Assembly: GCF_007673095.1 (NCBI RefSeq)
Contig: NZ_VDYZ01000001.1
Coordinates: 248,001 to 312,000, forward strand
Source: Corynebacterium glyciniphilum AJ 3170
GTDB taxonomy: Bacteria > Actinomycetota > Actinomycetes > Mycobacteriales > Mycobacteriaceae
Reading direction: 5' to 3'
Length of the DNA: 64,000 bases
Shown here: positions 58,854 through 64,000 of the stretch, piece after piece
Layout: each line of letters begins with the position of its first letter
Position numbering within the stretch: the stretch's first letter is position 1
Notes under the pieces: generated by a model
Told to the model about the DNA's origin: nothing
The model's database searches: none
What the model saw: the letters and a program-made list of their open reading frames with translations, nothing else
Made by a program: the position numbers and the translations under genes

Positions 58854-59987
58854 TCAGTCGATCCAGGGGAGGTCTGCGCCCACGGCTTCCGAGAGATTCG
58901 ACAGTCCGTGTCGGCGGACCTGCTCTGCCAGCCCCAGGTGAATGTCGCGGATCCAGTCCGGTCCACCGTAGATGAAACCGGTGTACCCCTGGAGAAGTGT
59001 GGCACCGGCCCCGATGCGCTCCCAGGCCTGTCCCGGAGTCTCGATGCCACCGACGCCGATGAGGATGAGCTTGTCTCCAGCGCGTGACCGGATCCTGCGC
59101 AGAACCTCCAGGGACCGGGCGGCCACAGGGGCTCCCGAGATGCCACCGGCGCCGAGCGCGGCCACGTCGGACGACGGCGTGCGGAGGTTCTCCCGGCTGA
59201 TGGTCGTGTTGGTGGCGATGAGCCCGGTGAGCCCGAGTTCCAGGGCCAGGTCGGTCACCGCGTCCACGTCCGCGTCGCTCAGGTCAGGCGCGATCTTCAC
59301 GAACAGGGGACGGTCGCTGGCCCGGCGGACGGCGTCCACGATCGGCCGGAGGCTCTCCACTGCCTGCAGGTCCCGCAGACCCGGTGTGTTCGGCGACGAC
59401 ACGTTGATCACCAGGTAGTCGGCGACCTCGTCGACAGCCCTGGCCGACTCGAAGTAGTCCGCCGGAGCCCGGTCCGCCGGAGTCGCTTTCGTCTTCCCGA
59501 GGTTCACACCCACGGGCTCGGACTCGACACGGGTCCGTAGACGGTTCGCGGCGGCCTGTGCCCCGTCATTGTTGAAACCCATCCGGTTGAGCAGGGCACG
59601 GTCCTCGGACAACCTGAACAGTCGGGGAGTGGGGTTGCCTGGCTGACGTACCGCGGTGACGGTGCCGACCTCGGCGGATCCGAACCCCAACGGCCCCCAG
59701 ACGTCGGCCTCCGTCGCATTCTTGTCGAATCCGGCGGCCAGACCCAGCGGGCGTGGGAAACGGATGCCCGCCACCGTCTGGGCGAGCACCGGATCGGTGA
59801 CGACGAGGCTCCGTCGCAGAGCCGCACGCACCGACGCCGACCGCGCACCGGCGGCAAGGACGCCCGACATCAGCCCGTGAATCCGTTCGGCGCGGAGACG
59901 GAAGAGCTGTTTGAGGGAGGTGCCGTACACCGTCCCCCGAAACTTGCGGAAACCGGTCATCGAGGTCACAGGGGGCACGGGGGACAC
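58854..59987 (-). CDS. pyrD: Dihydroorotate dehydrogenase (quinone), class 2
   Basis: Fourth step of pyrimidine synthesis, membrane-associated and quinone-linked. The 377-residue protein has the N-terminal quinone-tunnel helices (about 12-60), [23 protein letters not shown], the class-2 catalytic Ser in [25 protein letters not shown], and the FMN loop [37 protein letters not shown] 59987 lies 4 nt after the lipoprotein stop with AAAGGA upstream; GTG or ATG codons a few residues in are alternatives. The first ten residues are encoded by a repetitive GGGGCA-rich tract. Confidence 0.95.
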   Translation of the reverse strand: MSPVPPVTSMTGFRKFRGTVYGTSLKQLFRLRAERIHGLMSGVLAAGARSASVRAALRRSLVVTDPVLAQTVAGIRFPRPLGLAAGFDKNATEADVWGPLGFGSAEVGTVTAVRQPGNPTPRLFRLSEDRALLNRMGFNNDGAQAAANRLRTRVESEPVGVNLGKTKATPADRAPADYFESARAVDEVADYLVINVSSPNTPGLRDLQAVESLRPIVDAVRRASDRPLFVKIAPDLSDADVDAVTDLALELGLTGLIATNTTISRENLRTPSSDVAALGAGGISGAPVAARSLEVLRRIRSRAGDKLILIGVGGIETPGQAWERIGAGATLLQGYTGFIYGGPDWIRDIHLGLAEQVRRHGLSNLSEAVGADLPWID

Positions 59988-59991
59988 GGGG

Positions 59992-61131
59992 TCAGTCCTT
60001 TCGGGGGAGGTCGTCAGAGGAGATCAGTTCACGTGTGCCGTCTGCGGTCACCAGGAGCAGATCCCCGCTGCCGTCATCGATGATGTGGCGGACGTCGGGC
60101 GCGGTGGGCACCTGCCCGACCTCCACCGGGGTCCCGGTGGACAGCTCGTAGCCGGTCAACATGTTGTCCCCGGTGGTGGACACCCACATCACCTCGCGCT
60201 CCGAATCCCACAGCACTGCCCAGGCCCCCTCACCGGTGGGGACGGACTGGGTGTGCCGGATGACGTCGGTGAGTGTGTAGACCAGTGCCTGGTTGCGGCG
60301 TGCATCGGACGCCACCAGGACACCGTCCGCCGCGGTCCCCGCCGAGACGGTACCCACGCCCTGCCCGATGCGCAGTGCCGCGACCCGGCTGTGGTCGGCG
60401 ATGTCGATATCGGTGACACTGGTCTGTGCCGCGTCGATCAGCGCGGCCCGCCACTGCGGGTCGTCCTCCTCGTCACGGGTGTTCCCGACCAGCTGCATCT
60501 CGCTGGCGGTGGCGGTCATGTCCTCGGACCGGGCCTCCTCACCCTCGGGGGTGAACCAGTACACGTCGCTGTCCGAGTCCACGGTCAGTGCCACCGTGCC
60601 GTCGGGGTGGACTGCCGCCGAGGTCACCTCACCCGGGGCGTCGACGCGGCGTTGTTCCTCGCCCTCCGCGTCGAGGATGCGCACCGACGTCCCACATCCG
60701 AGGACGACACCGTCCACAGCTCCGGTGACGGTGGTGCAGCTGTCGTCGACCTCGACCGTGTCCGCCCGTCCGGCGGCGACGTCCTCGAGCGACCCGATGC
60801 TCAGCCGGCCCTGCTCCAGGGCGGCGACCGGGGCGGGGGAGCCCGCCGAGACCGTGTCGCCGAGACCCGCACGGACCAGGCCGAGGACCTCGTCCCCGTC
60901 GTCGAGTGTCCCCGTCGCGTCGGAGGCCCCGGACGTACCGGGGGAGTCCGACGGCTCTGCGGCGACGCCCACCACGGTCTCGCCCTCGCCGTCGGGACCG
61001 TCCTCACCGTCGGTACCGAACATCTGCTCGGCACATCCGGTCAGCGTCAGGGCCGCGACCGCCGGGAGGGCCACGACCGCCGCCATACTCTTCTGCGGCC
61101 ACGTCCAGGGCCGGTTCACCAGGCTTCTCAC
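59992..61131 (-). CDS. LppL-like lipoprotein
   Basis: Exported lipoprotein of 379 residues. It has a basic N-terminus, a hydrophobic helix and a lipobox LTGC with lipidated Cys33, an acidic Ser/Thr/Gly-rich tether (about 36-75), and then a beta-propeller-like domain with repeats such as [29 protein letters not shown] and [17 protein letters not shown]. By position next to pyrD it is the counterpart of LppL (Rv2138). GTG 61131 is chosen because minus-strand TAGCGT (61144-61139) ends 7 nt upstream and gives a normal signal peptide. Function unknown. Confidence 0.85.
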   Translation of the reverse strand: MRSLVNRPWTWPQKSMAAVVALPAVAALTLTGCAEQMFGTDGEDGPDGEGETVVGVAAEPSDSPGTSGASDATGTLDDGDEVLGLVRAGLGDTVSAGSPAPVAALEQGRLSIGSLEDVAAGRADTVEVDDSCTTVTGAVDGVVLGCGTSVRILDAEGEEQRRVDAPGEVTSAAVHPDGTVALTVDSDSDVYWFTPEGEEARSEDMTATASEMQLVGNTRDEEDDPQWRAALIDAAQTSVTDIDIADHSRVAALRIGQGVGTVSAGTAADGVLVASDARRNQALVYTLTDVIRHTQSVPTGEGAWAVLWDSEREVMWVSTTGDNMLTGYELSTGTPVEVGQVPTAPDVRHIIDDGSGDLLLVTADGTRELISSDDLPRKD

Positions 61132-61138
61132 GCCAATC

Positions 61139-61144
61139 ACGCTA
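61139..61144 (-). promoter_or_regulatory. -10 box for the lppL-pyrD operon
   Basis: TAGCGT on the minus strand ends 7 nt before GTG 61131. Confidence 0.45.
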
Positions 61145-61201
61145 CTACACCCGGTGCGGTACGCCGTCCCCGCCCGAGGTGAGGGCACGCGCCCGGCAAG
61201 G

Positions 61202-61207
61202 TACGCT
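61202..61207 (+). promoter_or_regulatory. -10 box for leaderless uppP
   Basis: TACGCT ends 8 nt before the uppP ATG at 61216. Confidence 0.5.
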
Positions 61208-61215
61208 TCTCTGCC

Positions 61216-62100
61216 ATGGAGCTCTCCTCACATCTCGCCGCCGAGGCCGGCGACGCCGTCACCACCACCGACATGGGGTGGGTGCAGACCGTCATCCTGT
61301 CGATCGTCCAGGGACTCACCGAGTTCCTGCCCGTCTCATCGTCCGGGCATATGCGTATCGTCTCCCAGCTCATCTGGGGGGAGGACGCCGGAGCGTCCTT
61401 CACCGCGGTCGTCCAGCTGGGCACCGAACTGGCCGTCCTGGTGTTCTTCGCCAAAGACATCTGGATCATCCTGTCTGCCTGGTTCGCCGGGGTCTTCGAC
61501 CGCACGAAGCGGGACAACCTGAACTACCGCATGGGGTGGATGGTCATCGCCGCGACGATCCCCGTCGGGCTGATCGGTTTCCTGGCCAAGGACCTGATCC
61601 GCGACAATCTGCGCAACCTGTGGATCACGGCGATCGTGCTGATCCTGTTCTCCTTCGTCTTCATCTGGGCGGAGAAGGTCGGGACCCACCGGCGCACCTA
61701 CGAGAAGCTGACGATGAAGGACGCGCTGATCATGGGTTTCGCCCAGTGCCTTGCCCTGGTTCCGGGCGTGTCCCGGTCGGGTGCGACGGTGTCTGCGGGT
61801 CTTTTCCTGAACCTGGACCGCGAGGTAGCCACACGGTTCTCCTTCCTGCTGGCCATTCCCGCCGTCCTGGCGTCCGGTCTGTTCAGCCTGCCCGATGCCT
61901 TCGACCCTGCAGCGGGCCAGGCGGCCAGCGGAGTCCAACTGGTCGTCGGCACCTCGATCGCGTTCATCCTGGGCTACATCTCGATCGCCTGGCTGCTGAA
62001 GTTCGTCGCCAACCACTCCTTCGCGTGGTTCGCCCTCTGGCGGATCCCGGTGGGTGTCGCCGTGCTGATTCTCCTGGCGACCGGAACCATCAACGCCTGA
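61216..62100 (+). CDS. uppP: Undecaprenyl-diphosphatase
   Basis: Recycles the lipid carrier for peptidoglycan and other glycans; also linked to bacitracin tolerance. The 294-residue BacA-type membrane protein has the two signature motifs [15 protein letters not shown] and [13 protein letters not shown] in re-entrant helices and about eight hydrophobic segments. A polar N-terminus of about 20 residues precedes the first motif. It is divergent from the LppL-like gene, and mshC follows after 52 nt with its own -10 box. Confidence 0.96.
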   Translation: MELSSHLAAEAGDAVTTTDMGWVQTVILSIVQGLTEFLPVSSSGHMRIVSQLIWGEDAGASFTAVVQLGTELAVLVFFAKDIWIILSAWFAGVFDRTKRDNLNYRMGWMVIAATIPVGLIGFLAKDLIRDNLRNLWITAIVLILFSFVFIWAEKVGTHRRTYEKLTMKDALIMGFAQCLALVPGVSRSGATVSAGLFLNLDREVATRFSFLLAIPAVLASGLFSLPDAFDPAAGQAASGVQLVVGTSIAFILGYISIAWLLKFVANHSFAWFALWRIPVGVAVLILLATGTINA

Positions 62101-62138
62101 CGGACGGACCGGTGGGCAGGCGCCACCGTTCCGGTGAC

Positions 62139-62144
62139 TAGAAT
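62139..62144 (+). promoter_or_regulatory. -10 box for leaderless mshC
   Basis: TAGAAT ends 8 nt before the mshC ATG at 62153. Confidence 0.5.
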
Positions 62145-62152
62145 CAGGCCCC

Positions 62153-63448
62153 ATGCGTTCATGGTCCACCCCCGACGTCCCCGCACTGGCGGGTGACGGT
62201 GTTCCCCTCACACTCCACGACACTGCCGCCGACCGCGTGCTACCGGTCGACACCGGCCTTCTGACCGGTACGGGGGAGGTGGGGGTCTATGTCTGCGGCA
62301 TCACCCCCTACGACTCCACCCATCTCGGTCACGCCGCGACCTACGTCACCTTCGACCTGGTGATCCGTCAGTTGCTCGACAACGGGCACGGCGTGCACTA
62401 CGTCCAGAACATCACCGACGTCGACGATCCGCTGTTCGAACGTGCCGAACGCGACGGAGTCGACTGGCGTGACCTCGGGGCGGGTCAGATCGACCTATTC
62501 CGCTCCGACATGGAGGCACTCTCCGTCCTCCCACCCCGCGACTACGTCGGCGCGATGGAGTCCGTGGACGAGGTCATCGACATGGTGGACCGGCTACTCA
62601 CCGCCGGCGCCGCCTACCGGATGGACGACGAGTTCCCGGACATCTACGTCGACTACACCTTCACCGAGCAGTTCGGGTACGAGTCCCGCTACGACGAGGA
62701 GACGATGAGCCGCTTCTTCGCCGAGCGTGGCGGGGACCCGGAGCGTCCCGGAAAACGCCACCCGATGGACGCGCTGGTGTGGCGTGCCCACCGGGACGGT
62801 GAACCCGCCTGGGATTCACCGTTCGGCCCCGGGCGCCCCGGATGGCACGTCGAGTGCTCCGCGATCGCCACCAACCGGCTGGGGACGTCCTTCGCGATCC
62901 AGGGCGGTGGCAGCGACCTGCGGTTCCCGCACCACGAGTTCTCCGCCGCGCACGCCGAGGCCGCCCACGGTGTCGACCGGATGGCCGGTCACTACGTGCA
63001 CACCGGCATGATCGGTCTGGACGGCACGAAGATGAGCAAGTCGCTGGGCAATCTGGTGTTCGTGTCGCGGTTGACCGCCGACGGCCACGACCCCTCCGCG
63101 GTGCGGCTGGGGCTGTACGAGGAGCACTACCGGCACGACCGCGACTGGTCCGCAGACGTCCTGGAACGGGCTGAACAGCGACTGGACCGGTGGCGTCGGG
63201 CGGCCGTGGCGGCCGGGCAGCTTCCGCAGTCCCGTGTCGAGCACCTTGTCGCCGACGTCCGGTCGGCTCTGGCGGACGACCTGGACACCCCGCGTGCCGT
63301 GGCGTTGATCGACGCCTGGAGTGACAGCGTCACGGCCGGGGACGGTACCGCCACCTCCCGAGGGGGCGCAGACACCGCGCCGGCCGACGGTTCTGCCGGT
63401 GCCACGCTGCGCACCCTGTGCGCCTCCCTGCTGGGGGTGGCACTGTGA
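62153..63448 (+). CDS. mshC: Mycothiol ligase MshC
   Basis: Joins cysteine to glucosaminyl-inositol in mycothiol synthesis, the main low-molecular-weight thiol of actinobacteria. The 431-residue protein is related to cysteinyl-tRNA synthetase. It has zinc ligand Cys48 in [17 protein letters not shown] (HIGH-type motif at 57-60), a second zinc site in [20 protein letters not shown], and [12 protein letters not shown] (KMSKS loop). It lacks the tRNA-anticodon domain and has the MshC-type C-terminus, so it is not cysS. The stop overlaps the next gene by 4 nt. Confidence 0.95.
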   Translation: MRSWSTPDVPALAGDGVPLTLHDTAADRVLPVDTGLLTGTGEVGVYVCGITPYDSTHLGHAATYVTFDLVIRQLLDNGHGVHYVQNITDVDDPLFERAERDGVDWRDLGAGQIDLFRSDMEALSVLPPRDYVGAMESVDEVIDMVDRLLTAGAAYRMDDEFPDIYVDYTFTEQFGYESRYDEETMSRFFAERGGDPERPGKRHPMDALVWRAHRDGEPAWDSPFGPGRPGWHVECSAIATNRLGTSFAIQGGGSDLRFPHHEFSAAHAEAAHGVDRMAGHYVHTGMIGLDGTKMSKSLGNLVFVSRLTADGHDPSAVRLGLYEEHYRHDRDWSADVLERAEQRLDRWRRAAVAAGQLPQSRVEHLVADVRSALADDLDTPRAVALIDAWSDSVTAGDGTATSRGGADTAPADGSAGATLRTLCASLLGVAL

Positions 63449-63843
63449 GCGCCTCCGACGACAACAGCTTCGCGGCGGCCACCGACGCCGCCCGGCATGA
63501 GTTCATCGAGAATCTGTCCTCGATGGCCACGGGGAGCTACCTGCGGGACGAGGACAGGGAGTTCTGGGAGGCTCCTTTCCCCACCTCTGCGGTGGACGAG
63601 GCCGCCGAGATCCTCCACCGGCTGGTGTCCGGCGTGCGCGCCGACCCGTCCGGTGAGGTCGTCCTGCAGGTGATCTCCGCACACGACGCACTACGGGCCC
63701 TGAGCGACCGGCATGCCGGCGCCGTCTACGAGGACGAGGAGGTCGGGGACTTCCGCAGCCTGGTCACCGTCCTGTGCGAGGAGGTCGGTGCGGACGCCCG
63801 GCAGGTGCTGGACGACCTCGACCGCATCATCGAACAGGAATGA
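63445..63843 (+). CDS. Small conserved hypothetical protein after mshC
   Basis: Unrecognised 132-residue acidic protein, probably all-helical, without signal or membrane segment. Distinctive stretches are [60 protein letters not shown] and [25 protein letters not shown] 63445 overlaps the mshC stop (GTGA), so it is translationally coupled to mycothiol ligase; an in-frame start nine residues earlier lies inside mshC. A link to mycothiol metabolism is possible from context only. Confidence 0.7.
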   Translation: MSASDDNSFAAATDAARHEFIENLSSMATGSYLRDEDREFWEAPFPTSAVDEAAEILHRLVSGVRADPSGEVVLQVISAHDALRALSDRHAGAVYEDEEVGDFRSLVTVLCEEVGADARQVLDDLDRIIEQE

Positions 63844-63878
63844 CCTGCTCCGGCCGCTAACCGAACTTCTGGAGCAGG
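63844..63878. terminator. Hairpin between converging genes at the right end
   Basis: CCTGCTCC (63844-63851) pairs with GGAGCAGG (63871-63878) across 19 nt. It covers the stop codon of the minus-strand gene and lies right after the plus-strand stop. Confidence 0.35.
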
Positions 63879-64000
63879 AGCGACTGGTTCGTCGAACCGA
63901 TGGGGCCGCGCTCGTCGCACAGCCGCCCGATCGTGAGCCCGGCGCCGTCGGGACCGAAGTTCGCCTCGGCCCGCACGCCGATCCACTCACTGACAGGAAG
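63857..64000 (-). CDS. 3' end of a thioesterase-like gene (partial)
   Basis: Only the last 47 codons are in the window: LPVSEWIGVRAEANFGPDG, then GLTIGRLCDERGPIGSTNQSLL and a short end. A tryptophan in WIGVR-like context, the Gly-rich turn, D-x-x-G-x-x-G and Q-S-L-L match the C-terminal hot-dog of acyl-CoA thioesterase (TesB-like) proteins. The start lies beyond the window. Family assignment rests on this short tail only. Confidence 0.55.
   Translation of the reverse strand, partial: LPVSEWIGVRAEANFGPDGAGLTIGRLCDERGPIGSTNQSLLLQKFG

Overview
The window is about 64 kb of GC-rich, tightly packed chromosomal DNA from an actinobacterium, almost certainly a high-GC Corynebacterium. The evidence is gene content and order: tkt-tal-zwf-opcA-pgl divergent from ctaB, a gap-pgk-tpiA-ppc-secG block behind rapZ-yvcK-whiA, acn with a TetR-type acnR, a sufR-BDCSUT operon beside mptB, and the mycothiol ligase mshC. 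No insertion sequence, prophage, CRISPR array or plasmid gene was seen. Nearly all of it is conserved core genome.

Layout. 189-7460 (+): def, fmt, rsmB, rpe and the riboflavin genes ribD, ribE, ribBA, ribH. 7520-19750 (+): a PH-domain membrane protein, uvrC, rapZ-yvcK-whiA, glycolytic gap, pgk, tpiA, anaplerotic ppc, and secG, closed by a hairpin. 19965-26604 (-): the pentose-phosphate operon. 26882-32673: haem O synthase ctaB (+) converges on haem A synthase ctaA, an ABC-2 exporter and the mannosyltransferase mptB (all -). 32864-39175 (+): the SUF iron-sulfur cluster operon, ended by a 26-bp-stem terminator. 39275-43933: a CrtL/CrtY-type lycopene cyclase (-), an ABC-F ATPase (+) and an FMN alpha-hydroxy-acid oxidase (+). 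43911-49905 (-): a DUF3239-like protein, UPF0210 plus ACT protein, AcnR and aconitase. 50239-53124 (+): a small membrane protein and a RipA-type peptidoglycan hydrolase. 53151-57881: a hypothetical protein (-) and DUF3097 (+) with back-to-back starts, an NfeD/SPFH pair (+), a SatD-like HTH protein and a VTT membrane protein (-). Then tRNA-Leu(GAG), a PEBP protein, pyrD, an LppL-like lipoprotein, uppP, mshC, a small hypothetical protein and the 3' end of a thioesterase-like gene.

How the genes fit together. The window joins lower glycolysis, the oxidative and non-oxidative pentose-phosphate branches and anaplerosis with the cofactor systems that serve them: flavin, haem A/O, Fe-S clusters and mycothiol. 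It also carries envelope functions: lipomannan mannosylation, undecaprenyl-phosphate recycling, RipA-type hydrolase and SecG. Fe-S supply links suf, AcnR and aconitase.

Regulation visible in the DNA. About twenty genes have a TANNNT -10 box ending only 6-8 nt before the start codon, so their transcripts are predicted to be leaderless. Strong candidate operators are an AcnR site before acn, a GlxR (CRP-type) site before the ripA homologue, and an inverted repeat before sufR. All product names come from reading motifs and synteny in the sequence; no database search was run.
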